A stretch of 9,765 bases of DNA from CAZFPN01 sp044370655 (GTDB lineage: Bacteria; Pseudomonadota; Alphaproteobacteria; Rickettsiales; Deianiraeaceae), in the NCBI GenBank assembly GCA_044370655.1, contig JBILVD010000045.1, forward strand, positions 1 to 9,765, written 5' to 3'. Positions 1 to 6,547 of this stretch are shown here, in pieces. Below the pieces are notes generated by a model that did no database searches, was not told the DNA's origin, and saw only the letters and a program-made list of their open reading frames with translations. Positions within the stretch are counted from its first letter, which is position 1. Every line of letters begins with the position of its first letter. Both the position numbers and the translations under genes were made by a program.

Positions 1-1057
1 TATGGAGCTTAACTTCAAATGGTTTTTCCTTAAAAATCAGGCTATCTTGCCCCCTTTCCGCATTTCTTTCTCCTGATTTTATTTGATTGTTTTTAATTCT
101 TTGTTCGCTCACTTTCACAGCTTGAACGGAGCTATCAACCCCTATCCACCTTCTACCAAGCCTATCCGCCACTGCAATTGTAGTTCCACCACCGACGAAA
201 GGGTCAAGAACTATGTCCCCCTCATTTGAGCTAGCTTTGATTATTCTCTCCAAAAGTGCCTCTGGTTTTTGGGTGGGGTAGCCGATTGCTTCTTTTGAAG
301 AGCCTTGAATTACATGTATATCATTCCATATAGTATCAAGTGGCATACCATCTTTTTCGTCTAAATATCTTCTAACTCTAGGAATTCCATTTTTACCAAA
401 TTCTATAAGATTATTTTTTAAACCTTCATCTATTTTTTCTTGAGACCAAATCCAATGTTTGCCAGACGGAGGTTTTAAAATCCCCCTATTGCCAAAATTT
501 CTTTCTGAACCTTGACCAGATTGAGTAAAGTCGGATAGTGTATATTTTCTTCCCTTTGCATCGGTATTTTTGTAGAATTTTTTAATATAATCTTCGTTAT
601 AGTCGCTATATTGCTTATTAAATGAAAAATTATTAGACTTTGTATAATAAAAAATAGTATCGTTACTGACTGTATATCCATCTTTTGTTTGTTTTTTAAC
701 TGATGTCAATCTCTTCCAAATAATCTCATTCCTAAAATTCTTCTCACCAAACAGAGGGTCTAAAATCAACACCCTTATGTAGGCATCCGCGTGATGGTCG
801 CAGTGCAGATAAATTGAGCCTGTCTTTTTTAAAATTCTATGCATTTCCACCACTCTCTCCTTTAACCAAGAAATATAATGATTTATCCCGCCTTCCCATC
901 TATCTTTAAAGCTCCTAACTTCGCCTTCATCTCCCCAAATAACCTCATAATTTCGGTTGGAGAAAAAGGGAGGGTCTAGATATATCAAATCCACGCTTTC
1001 ACTAGGTAGAGACTTTAAAACTTGAAGATTATCCCCCAATATCAACTTATTTTCCAT
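1..1057 (-). CDS. Site-specific DNA methyltransferase (N6-adenine or N4-cytosine), beta-type motif order, C-terminus cut by window edge
   Basis: This gene reads without a stop from ATG at 1057 to the window edge (352 codons seen, no stop). It would methylate an exocyclic amino group in duplex DNA using S-adenosylmethionine. Catalytic motif IV (LDPPF) is at residues 27-31, and the SAM-binding motif (LDPFVGGGTT) is at about 284-293. Motif IV therefore precedes motif I, with about 250 residues between them that include the probable target-recognition region; this is the beta-class order. LHCDHHADAY (84-93) and YPTQKPEALLERI (260-272) are further family motifs. A TATAAT-like -10 lies 15 bp upstream of the ATG. 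The protein continues past motif I for at least 60 residues, and similar proteins can carry an additional C-terminal domain, which is not visible here. No restriction endonuclease partner is visible, so orphan versus restriction-modification status is open. The methyltransferase call is firm; the target base is not determined. Confidence 0.92.
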   Translation of the reverse strand, partial: MENKLILGDNLQVLKSLPSESVDLIYLDPPFFSNRNYEVIWGDEGEVRSFKDRWEGGINHYISWLKERVVEMHRILKKTGSIYLHCDHHADAYIRVLILDPLFGEKNFRNEIIWKRLTSVKKQTKDGYTVSNDTIFYYTKSNNFSFNKQYSDYNEDYIKKFYKNTDAKGRKYTLSDFTQSGQGSERNFGNRGILKPPSGKHWIWSQEKIDEGLKNNLIEFGKNGIPRVRRYLDEKDGMPLDTIWNDIHVIQGSSKEAIGYPTQKPEALLERIIKASSNEGDIVLDPFVGGGTTIAVADRLGRRWIGVDSSVQAVKVSEQRIKNNQIKSGERNAERGQDSLIFKEKPFEVKLH

Positions 1058-1072
1058 AAAAACTCATTTTTT

Positions 1073-1078
1073 ATTATA
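1073..1078 (-). promoter_or_regulatory. Candidate -10 box for the DNA methyltransferase gene
   Basis: A perfect TATAAT (minus strand) ends 15 bp before the methyltransferase ATG. Only a poor -35 (TTTTGA, 16 bp upstream) is present, so this is a weak or activator-dependent promoter at best. AT-rich DNA produces such hexamers by chance. Confidence 0.3.
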
Positions 1079-1417
1079 GCTATTTCACAGCCTTTCAAAA
1101 ATCAACAAAGTTTTGATAAATTTACTTTTAAACTTAATGATAATAGCTTTTTTACTAGCTAATTTCAAGATGTATAAAAGGTTTTTTGCTTTTAATAATA
1201 TTTTTACTAGGTTGTATTTTTCAACCTTAACTTTTTGATGTATGATGATTTCTTGGCTTACTTCTGCGGTTTTAAAAAATTTGTATAAAGTCTTCATAAT
1301 ATGTGTCATCATTTTTTTAGGTATCCTTAAATTTTTAAGGAAAATTTTTATAGTTTGGTATATAAATGTGAGGTATGGAAGCAAAAAGTGAAAAATTTTT
1401 GTGAATTTTTTGTTAAT

Positions 1418-1446
1418 TTGGTAAAAGCTAACACGAAATTTATATT
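1418..1446 (+). promoter_or_regulatory. Candidate sigma-70 promoter for the gene at 1504
   Basis: TTGGTA at 1418-1423, a 17-bp spacer, then TATATT at 1441-1446. The -10 matches consensus at 5 of 6 positions, the -35 at 4 of 6, and the spacing is ideal. Transcription would start near 1453 and give a leader of about 50 nt that contains the palindrome at 1478-1489. Confidence 0.5.
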
Positions 1447-1477
1447 GAATTTTAAAATAAATTAAATAGATAAGGTT

Positions 1478-1489
1478 TTAGATATCTAA
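1478..1489. repeat. 12-bp perfect palindrome in the leader of the gene at 1504
   Basis: TTAGATATCTAA is its own reverse complement. It sits 14 bp before the ATG at 1504 and downstream of the candidate promoter, where a dimeric repressor could bind. It is short and AT-rich, so chance is a real alternative. Confidence 0.3.
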
Positions 1490-1503
1490 TTATTTTAGAA
1501 TAA

Positions 1504-1845
1504 ATGAGAAGTTTGTTTGTAAATTCCGCCTTTCGCCATCAGGAGTGTGATAATGTGATTTCCTTCCCTAGTAAAACCATCTGCTCTCAAGTGGGGAGCT
1601 TTGTTTCAAGGTATGCAAAGCTTAAGAATGTTTCTATAATTACTTACAATAATTTTAAAGGGGAGGTGGAGACGCTTTATAACTCTCCGCATTCAATGGT
1701 GGAAGGGCTTGTGAAAAGGGCAAAAATAGGGGAGGGGGATTTAAGCTTTATACCTAAAATTAGGAATATGTTTCCTAAAAATTGGGAATTGCAAAAGTTG
1801 TTAGATGGTTTGGAAGATGAGATAGAGGCTTTTAGGAGGGATTGA
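1504..1845 (+). CDS. Hypothetical protein, 113 aa, conserved-looking but unrecognised
   Basis: I do not recognise this protein. It starts at ATG 1504, immediately after an in-frame TAA, so no longer N-terminus is possible; no Shine-Dalgarno sequence is visible. The product looks soluble: it has no signal peptide or membrane helix, and a mixed alpha/beta composition. It has cysteines near residues 15 and 27, a strand-like segment around 43-48 (VSIITY), and a charged helical C-terminus ending in GLEDEIEAFRRD. The codon and residue mix (Gly, Glu, Val, Arg and Pro well represented) looks coding and unlike the Lys/Ile-rich noise upstream. A plausible promoter precedes it at 1418-1446. It converges on pyrF with only 20 bp between the stop codons, across a tandem duplication. 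It could be a small stand-alone protein or the remnant of a longer one. Confidence 0.6.
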   Translation: MRSLFVNSAFRHQECDNVISFPSKTICSQVGSFVSRYAKLKNVSIITYNNFKGEVETLYNSPHSMVEGLVKRAKIGEGDLSFIPKIRNMFPKNWELQKLLDGLEDEIEAFRRD

Positions 1846-1876
1846 CTATTACTGGCTTTTATTGACTATTGGCTTT
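1841..1876. repeat. Imperfect tandem duplication (~20 bp unit) spanning two convergent stop codons
   Basis: ATTGACTATT-ACT-GGCTTT at 1841-1859 is followed by ATTGACTATT-GGCTTT at 1861-1876. The two copies differ by a 3-bp insertion and one T. The first copy supplies the TGA of the plus-strand gene (1843-1845). The second supplies the TAG of pyrF (1866-1868) on the opposite strand. Confidence 0.75.
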
Positions 1877-2819
1877 CCATTTCAAGAAGGGTTTTTTTAA
1901 TTGCCTCTTGTGGGTTTGCACTTTTTGTGATTGGTCTTCCTATTACTAGGTAGTCTGCCCCTTTTTGAATTGCTTCTTTTGGGGTTAAAGTTCTTGATTG
2001 GTCGTCTTTTTCTTTATACCATATTGGTCTTACTCCTGGAGTGATGATTTTAAGGGATGGAAAAAATGTTTTAACGTAGCTTGCTTCAAGTGGGGAGCAT
2101 ATTACACCTGAAATACCTGCTTGATGGGAGAGGGAAGAAAGATGTAAAACGGAATTTAAGACTCCGCCTGATAGTATATTTTTTTTGTAGAAGTCTTCAC
2201 TTCCTGCTTTGCATTCTAATTTAAGGTTAAATTTCTCTAGCTCTTTATTTGCAAGTAAAATTCTGTCCTTCTCTGCCTTGTAAAGGTGCGTCCAGTAATT
2301 TAAGGTGTTATTTGCAACATCTACCATATTTTTTAATTTTGCAATTATGAGTTTTGATGTGGCTTCGTTTTTAGATTTTGTAAGGCTGTTTAAAGCACGC
2401 ATAACAACCATGGCAAAGGGAAATGTAACTCTTGCCCCCTCCCAAATATCAACCTCTGATGTGCTTGTTAGAACTGTCACTCCAAAAAGATTTATTCTAG
2501 ACTGCCTTGTTGCCTCTCTTGCATCTTCCATCATTTTTAAGCCACCGCTTGCATGAATTGTGAGGATTTCAACTCCTTTGACATTTTGAAGTAGAGTAGA
2601 GCAAGATTTTGCAACCGTGTTTGGTATATCATGCAATTTTAAATCTAAGAATATGGGCACTCCTAGATTTGCAATTTTGTTGACACCTTCTGCTCCAAAA
2701 GAGTAAAAAAACTCCATTCCAAGCTTGAAAAAACCAATGTCATTTTTCACAGCATTGCAAAGCTCAAAAGCCTCGGTAAAATTACTTTTATCAACTGCTA
2801 GAATGAGGCTTTTTTTCAT
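1866..2819 (-). CDS. pyrF: Orotidine 5'-phosphate decarboxylase with a large internal insertion
   Basis: PyrF decarboxylates OMP to UMP, the last step of de novo pyrimidine synthesis, in the cytoplasm. The protein is 317 residues, against about 230-240 for most bacterial PyrF. Core motifs are intact: AVD (8-10), KLG (32-34), the catalytic DLKLHDIPNT (59-68) with the Lys/Asp network, TIHASGG (87-93), VTVLTS (114-119), VICSP (239-243), PGVRP (261-265) and the phosphate-binding GADYLVIGRPIT (287-298). The extra length lies between VTVLTS and the helix starting VLHLSS (224). The gap is about 105 residues where about 20 is usual, rich in charged helical sequence and in frame. The start is 6 bp after the oxyR stop, so the two genes share a transcript. 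There is no Shine-Dalgarno sequence, which suggests translation depends on upstream reading. Identity is firm; whether the insertion affects catalysis cannot be judged. Confidence 0.95.
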   Translation of the reverse strand: MKKSLILAVDKSNFTEAFELCNAVKNDIGFFKLGMEFFYSFGAEGVNKIANLGVPIFLDLKLHDIPNTVAKSCSTLLQNVKGVEILTIHASGGLKMMEDAREATRQSRINLFGVTVLTSTSEVDIWEGARVTFPFAMVVMRALNSLTKSKNEATSKLIIAKLKNMVDVANNTLNYWTHLYKAEKDRILLANKELEKFNLKLECKAGSEDFYKKNILSGGVLNSVLHLSSLSHQAGISGVICSPLEASYVKTFFPSLKIITPGVRPIWYKEKDDQSRTLTPKEAIQKGADYLVIGRPITKSANPQEAIKKTLLEMESQ

Positions 2820-2825
2820 AAAACA

Positions 2826-3722
2826 CTAAATTGAATGTTTAATAATTGCCGATAATTGTGCTATTGCCTGTATTTTTGAGCTATTCTTTCTAAAAAAGAG
2901 GGAAACAAGCCTGCTTTCGCCTGATGGCATTTCGTAGTAATTTATTCCATCGTCATCCCTCAAGCTAAGCATTGGTAAAATGCTTATTCCGTCTCCTTGC
3001 CTTATAATTTGCTTAATTGCCTCAATGCTGGTTGTGAAAACGGTTGTTTTTTCTCCACGAATTTTAATGTTATGATGGCTACATATCTCTTCAACGTTGC
3101 CTGCCATGCAGTGCCCTTCTTCAAGTAAAATGAAATTCTCTTTTTTGATTATTTCTTTTAAATCGTTTTTTTGGAGAAAGTTAGAGTTTAGTTTGTAAGT
3201 TTTGGGGGTAGCAAGGAAGAATTTTTCCTTATAAAGAGGTATGGTTTCAACGTTTGAACCAGGTATTGTTTTTTTTGGATTACAAAACTCACTAGAAGCG
3301 ATTATTATGCCATCAATTTTGCCTTGGTTTAAGTCTAATATTAAATCTTTAGTTTTTCCTTCAGTGAATGTAATTGATATGTCATTTAAATGTTTTTCAA
3401 CACTTGATATAATTTTAGGTATCAAATAAGGGGAGATTGTGTATATGATGCCAATTCTAAGATTTTTAGCATCATTTTTTATAGATTTAATTACTTCAAA
3501 GTTTTGCAAGATTATCCTTGCGTATTCAATCACTTTTTCCCCCTCTTTGGTTGTGATTATACTTTTTCTAGTTCTTTCAAAAATTTTAACGCCAAGAACA
3601 TCCTCTACTTTTTGTATTTGCATACTAAGTGCAGGCTGACTTACGAAACACCTTTTTGAAGCCTTGATAAAGCTTTTTAGCTCATCAACTGCTATTATAT
3701 ACTCAAAATCCCTAATGTTCAT
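2826..3722 (-). CDS. oxyR: LysR-type hydrogen-peroxide sensor, OxyR-like
   Basis: A LysR-family DNA-binding regulator of 298 residues, the usual family length. The N-terminal winged helix-turn-helix (MNIRDFEYIIAV ... CFVSQPALSMQIQKVEDVLG, about 1-60) matches OxyR closely. The effector domain begins near residue 88 (LRIGIIYTISPYLIP). The key feature is EEGHC-x8-C: Cys205 and Cys214, nine residues apart in the LLEEGHC context, equivalent to the redox pair Cys199/Cys208 of E. coli OxyR. By family knowledge, peroxide would form a disulfide here and switch the protein to an activator of antioxidant genes. A third cysteine (147) is not part of the known mechanism. The gene heads an operon with pyrF. 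Its promoter contains an inverted repeat at 3816-3837, consistent with autoregulation. No catalase or peroxidase gene is in the window. Confidence 0.88.
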   Translation of the reverse strand: MNIRDFEYIIAVDELKSFIKASKRCFVSQPALSMQIQKVEDVLGVKIFERTRKSIITTKEGEKVIEYARIILQNFEVIKSIKNDAKNLRIGIIYTISPYLIPKIISSVEKHLNDISITFTEGKTKDLILDLNQGKIDGIIIASSEFCNPKKTIPGSNVETIPLYKEKFFLATPKTYKLNSNFLQKNDLKEIIKKENFILLEEGHCMAGNVEEICSHHNIKIRGEKTTVFTTSIEAIKQIIRQGDGISILPMLSLRDDDGINYYEMPSGESRLVSLFFRKNSSKIQAIAQLSAIIKHSI

Positions 3723-3755
3723 TTCCTAAATATCATTTAATTAAAGTCTAATTTT

Positions 3756-3780
3756 AAAATGTTGCTTTTTCAAGCATTTT
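3756..3780 (-). other. Stem-loop in the oxyR leader
   Basis: AAAATGTTG (3756-3764) pairs with CAA-G-CATTTT (3771-3780) around a 6-nt loop, with a single bulged G. It lies about 35 nt before the oxyR ATG, in the predicted 5' untranslated region. No T-run follows on the minus strand, so it is not a convincing terminator for the upstream operon. Confidence 0.35.
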
Positions 3781-3813
3781 TATTAAAAATTACTCAATAA
3801 AAGCTTAAAACTT

Positions 3814-3842
3814 ATTATAGTTAAAAGTCAAACTATAGTTAA
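3814..3842 (-). promoter_or_regulatory. oxyR-pyrF promoter with overlapping inverted repeat (candidate operator)
   Basis: Reading the minus strand, TTAACT (3842-3837), a 17-bp spacer, and a perfect TATAAT (3819-3814) give a good sigma-70 promoter with a leader of about 85 nt. A 7-bp inverted repeat, TATAGTT (3816-3822) and AACTATA (3831-3837) with an 8-bp centre, lies over the -10 and runs up to the -35. OxyR half-sites are built on ATAG tetrads, and LysR regulators commonly repress their own genes from such positions. The ATAG/CTAT spacing here is wider than the classical OxyR motif, so the operator call is inference. Confidence 0.5.
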
Positions 3843-3879
3843 TATTTACTAATATAAATTGCATTTTACCACTACATTT

Positions 3880-4986
3880 CTATTTTTTATAATTTTCACA
3901 AATAAATACCTTAAATAAATTTCCCATCTGAATCTCGGATATCAACCTCTCAGTGCTTGTTTGTAAAATATGTTTTTTTGCTTCATCTTGCTCTCTTGAA
4001 AGGGCTAGATTTAGTTTTTCATTTATTCCTATACTTGTTAAAAAATCTCTTTGAGTGATTGGAGGAAAGGCGTTTATTCTTTCTTCTTTTGCAATATGAT
4101 AGAGCAACTCAAAATTTACAAGATAGGTAATATCTGCCTCTCCTATGTTTTGCAATACATCATTTTTTTGATGATTTTTGACAGATTGTAGTGTAGATAG
4201 AAACTCTGTTTTGATGTATCCGTAATCAATTGTTAAAACAACCCCGTTATTTTGCTTGATTTTACGCATTAATTCAAAGAATATTTCTATCACATCATTT
4301 GAAATTTCAACAATTTCACCATCTTTTATGATTTCTTCTTCAATTCCCATCAATTCTAAATGCTTTTTGATTGGAATGCTGTAATCAAAATGAGTGAAGC
4401 CAAACTCAAAGCCGTCTTCCTCTTTGTTTGTGATGCAAACCTCATGCCATTTACCACTATATTTAATGTATTGATTGATTGGAAATGCGTCAAAAAACTC
4501 GTTAGAAAAAACAAACACTATATCATTTTTAGATGTAGGAATTTTTTTTAGAGCATTTATAGCTTTATCCTCCCATTGAATTTTGACTTTATCTTGAAAC
4601 TCTGACACTTTTTCTTCCTGTTCTTTTTGTAATTTAGGAGATATTTCAACAAGAGTGATTTCTAAATTTTGCAAAAATTCTGGCACTTTGCTAGCAGTTT
4701 TTAAAAAATCTCTTATGAAAAATCCGTTTCCTGCTCCAAGTTCAACAAAATGAATTTTTTGTCCCTTCTGCCAATTTTTTTTGAATTGATAGATGAAAAA
4801 TAGGCTTATCATCTCGTTAAATAAGCTTGAAATTTGGGGAGCAGTTACGAAGTCTCCCCCCATGCCAAATGGATTTTTCTTTTGATAATATCCAAACTCG
4901 GGGTGGTAAAGTGCAAGATTTATGAAGTTGCTAATAGAAAGAAAACCTTTTTCTTTTATAATGTTCTTGATAATTCTTTCTAACAT
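3880..4986 (-). CDS. MidA/NDUFAF7-type SAM-dependent methyltransferase (COG1565)
   Basis: The mitochondrial relative NDUFAF7 symmetrically dimethylates an arginine of the 49-kDa subunit of respiratory complex I. The alphaproteobacterial version is presumed to act on the equivalent NuoD subunit, though this is less established. The 368-residue length fits the family. Motifs in order: ALYHPEFGYY (25-34), GGDFVTAPQIS (43-53), SAM-binding VELGAGNG (81-88), VEIS (113-116), SNEFFDAFPINQ (161-172), LTIDYGY (251-257) and GEADITYLVNF (282-292), all family hallmarks. It is the last gene of the operon beginning at 7276 and starts 2 bp after the preceding stop, so translational coupling is likely. In many alphaproteobacteria this gene sits near lgt; that neighbourhood is absent here. 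No terminator is clear in the 157 bp before the next operon. Confidence 0.9.
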   Translation of the reverse strand: MLERIIKNIIKEKGFLSISNFINLALYHPEFGYYQKKNPFGMGGDFVTAPQISSLFNEMISLFFIYQFKKNWQKGQKIHFVELGAGNGFFIRDFLKTASKVPEFLQNLEITLVEISPKLQKEQEEKVSEFQDKVKIQWEDKAINALKKIPTSKNDIVFVFSNEFFDAFPINQYIKYSGKWHEVCITNKEEDGFEFGFTHFDYSIPIKKHLELMGIEEEIIKDGEIVEISNDVIEIFFELMRKIKQNNGVVLTIDYGYIKTEFLSTLQSVKNHQKNDVLQNIGEADITYLVNFELLYHIAKEERINAFPPITQRDFLTSIGINEKLNLALSREQDEAKKHILQTSTERLISEIQMGNLFKVFICENYKK

Positions 4987-4988
4987 AT

Positions 4989-6059
4989 TTAGTTGTCCAA
5001 TTTTTTATTTTGCTCATCTATTTTGGTTGCGTTTTCAAGCTTTATTTCCTCCAAATCCTCTTTATAAGATTTTTCATCAAAATTCTTAGCTCTTTCACAC
5101 CAAAGAGAGATTAAATCGTAAATTACTCGTTTATCAGACTCCTTCTCGGGCAATTTTTCTACCATTGAATTCAAAAGCAAAATCATTTCTTCAAACATAT
5201 AAAACTCAATGTCCGCAGTTTTAAATGCGATTTCGAAGTATTCTTCAATTTCATAAATACGCTCTGCAAATTTGTCAAAATTTTTATTATTGATTAATTC
5301 AAGGCGATAAATTTCAAGTTCAATTTTGGCTTTTTCGTAATAATAAATACCCTTTTTACCCCCTAAGGAAATTGCATTTGATATATATTTTGATGCCTTT
5401 TTTATCCATTCTAAAACTAATTTATTTTTTACATCTGGAGTTTTGGTTGCAAGCTGATAAAGAGTGATTGAAAGATAGTAATAAAGCCTTCCTTTTTCTT
5501 CTTCTGAGAGGTGATATTTTTCTGCGTTTTTAAGAATTTTTTCATACTCAAATACTCTTTCACTTAAATCTGGTTCATGAGAAACGGCAACAAGTTCAAG
5601 ATAATATTCAGATACTCCCTTAATTTCTTTAATTATTTCTTCATATTTCTTTTGCATTTCTCGGTAATTTTCTTCAATTTTGCCTCTATTAACATTCATT
5701 TTAGAGAATGTATCTTCAATTGTTTTGTGGTATTCTTCCGAGAATTTTTCTCTGTCTTCCTCGAGCATATTTTTGTATTTTTTTATCTCCTCCCTGTCTT
5801 GCTCTAGAAGGTTTCTAAGTTGGTTACGCTCCGCTTCAACATCTTTGCTGTTTTTCCAACCTTGCATTGTAATTGCCCATAAAACAAAAGATAGGAGAAT
5901 GAAAACGACGTCTAAAAATACATTTGTATGCTCCCCAATTGCAAGCCTACCTGATATTTTTTCTTCAAGGATTTTATCTTGAAATTCAAGATTAGAAACA
6001 TCTTGCTCAATTTTAATTAATCTCCCTTCTAGAGTTTTAATTGTAATTGTGTCTGTCAT
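4989..6059 (-). CDS. Membrane-anchored coiled-coil protein with helical-repeat C-terminus, function unknown
   Basis: I do not recognise a named family. The 356-residue protein has a short charged N-terminal helix (about 1-40), one hydrophobic membrane segment (about 46-66, FLDVVFILLSFVLWAIT), and a long Glu/Lys/Arg-rich coiled coil (about 70-150). The C-terminal part (about 155-335) consists of amphipathic helices with TPR-like spacing, for example EKGRLYYYLSITLYQLA and YEKAKIELEIYRLELI. The tail is very charged. The topology suggests a scaffold or sensor tethered to the inner membrane with a large soluble domain; which side is unclear. The gene overlaps the ridA-family stop by 4 bp (ATGA) and ends 2 bp before the midA-type gene, so these three proteins are almost certainly co-translated. 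The tandem helices are judged by eye, not by profile. Confidence 0.8.
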   Translation of the reverse strand: MTDTITIKTLEGRLIKIEQDVSNLEFQDKILEEKISGRLAIGEHTNVFLDVVFILLSFVLWAITMQGWKNSKDVEAERNQLRNLLEQDREEIKKYKNMLEEDREKFSEEYHKTIEDTFSKMNVNRGKIEENYREMQKKYEEIIKEIKGVSEYYLELVAVSHEPDLSERVFEYEKILKNAEKYHLSEEEKGRLYYYLSITLYQLATKTPDVKNKLVLEWIKKASKYISNAISLGGKKGIYYYEKAKIELEIYRLELINNKNFDKFAERIYEIEEYFEIAFKTADIEFYMFEEMILLLNSMVEKLPEKESDKRVIYDLISLWCERAKNFDEKSYKEDLEEIKLENATKIDEQNKKLDN

Positions 6060-6535
6060 TCTCTATCTTTCGTTGTTTGAAAAATTGCCGTAACTTCAAC
6101 TGCCGAGTTTAATGGAAGAGAGTGAACTCCTAGTGCAACTCGTGTATGCTTTCCTCTCTCGCCTAGAACTTTTACTAGTAAATCCGAAGCTCCGTTTGCA
6201 ATTTCTGGGTGCTTTTCAAAACCTTCAATAGCATTGATGAAAATTTCTAATTTAATGCAGGACTTAATTTGAGATATTTCATCATCAAGAGCTAATACAA
6301 GTTGGTTTAAAATATTCAACATGCAAAGCTCTGCCCCTTTTTTTGCCTCTTCAACTGTAAGTTCTACCCCAACTTTTCCTTTATATAAAACCTCCCCGTC
6401 TTTTATTGGAAGTTGACCAGAAACATAGATAGCACAATTTAAAACCTTTGTTTGAACATAATTTGCAATTGGAACGATTGGTTTTGCAACTTCAAACCCT
6501 AGTTCAATTAATTTTTGCGTTATTGTGCTTGTCAT
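6056..6535 (-). CDS. RidA/YjgF-family protein (reactive enamine/imine deaminase family)
   Basis: Canonical RidA hydrolyses reactive enamine/imine intermediates such as 2-aminoacrylate. This 159-residue protein belongs to the longer YjgF-like branch, whose substrates are mostly unknown, so I give no gene symbol. Visible hallmarks are YVSGQLP (37-43), VGVELTVEEAKKGAEL (55-70) with following CMLNILNQL, GASDLLVKVLGERG (115-128), HTRVALGVHSLP (130-141) and VEVTAIF (146-152). Arg132 matches the substrate carboxylate-binding arginine of RidA and Glu147 the conserved strand Glu. The glutamate after that Arg in canonical RidA is replaced by Gly136, as is common in this branch. Members form trimers with active sites between subunits. 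The gene lies 12 bp after the DsbA-like gene and overlaps the next gene by 4 bp. The N-terminal extension of about 25 residues fits this subfamily. Confidence 0.88.
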   Translation of the reverse strand: MTSTITQKLIELGFEVAKPIVPIANYVQTKVLNCAIYVSGQLPIKDGEVLYKGKVGVELTVEEAKKGAELCMLNILNQLVLALDDEISQIKSCIKLEIFINAIEGFEKHPEIANGASDLLVKVLGERGKHTRVALGVHSLPLNSAVEVTAIFQTTKDRE

Positions 6536-6547
6536 AATTGAAGTAAA

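Larger units (their letters stand above)
1058..1503. other. 446-bp intergenic region between divergent genes
   Basis: This stretch separates the minus-strand methyltransferase from the plus-strand gene at 1504. It holds a likely promoter for the plus gene (1418-1446), a -10-like box for the methyltransferase (1073-1078), a short inverted repeat at 1325-1340 (CCTTAAA / TTTAAGG around TT), and a 12-bp palindrome at 1478-1489. A 99-codon open frame on the minus strand (1085-1384) needs a TTG start, has no ribosome-binding site, and is almost all Lys, Ile, Leu and Phe, as expected of AT-rich non-coding DNA. I do not call it a gene. Confidence 0.6.

Noticed and set aside
1085..1384. 99-codon open frame on the minus strand upstream of the methyltransferase gene
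   Set aside because: It needs a TTG start, has no ribosome-binding site, and its product is almost entirely Lys, Ile, Leu and Phe, as expected from AT-rich non-coding DNA.
2160..2444. Rickettsial palindromic element as the source of the PyrF insertion
   Set aside because: I could find no long inverted repeat in the inserted DNA, and the insert is longer than typical elements of that kind. A repeat search across the genome would settle it.
3756..3780. Intrinsic terminator between the MidA-type gene and oxyR
   Set aside because: The stem is AT-rich with a bulge, no T-run follows on the minus strand, and it lies downstream of the oxyR promoter, so it would end the oxyR transcript instead.
2305..5982. 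Several plus-strand open frames of 60-100 codons opposite pyrF, oxyR, the MidA-type and coiled-coil genes
   Set aside because: They are antisense to genes with clear family motifs or, for the coiled-coil gene, a well-supported operon frame. Their products show no motifs, and their length follows from the composition of the real genes.
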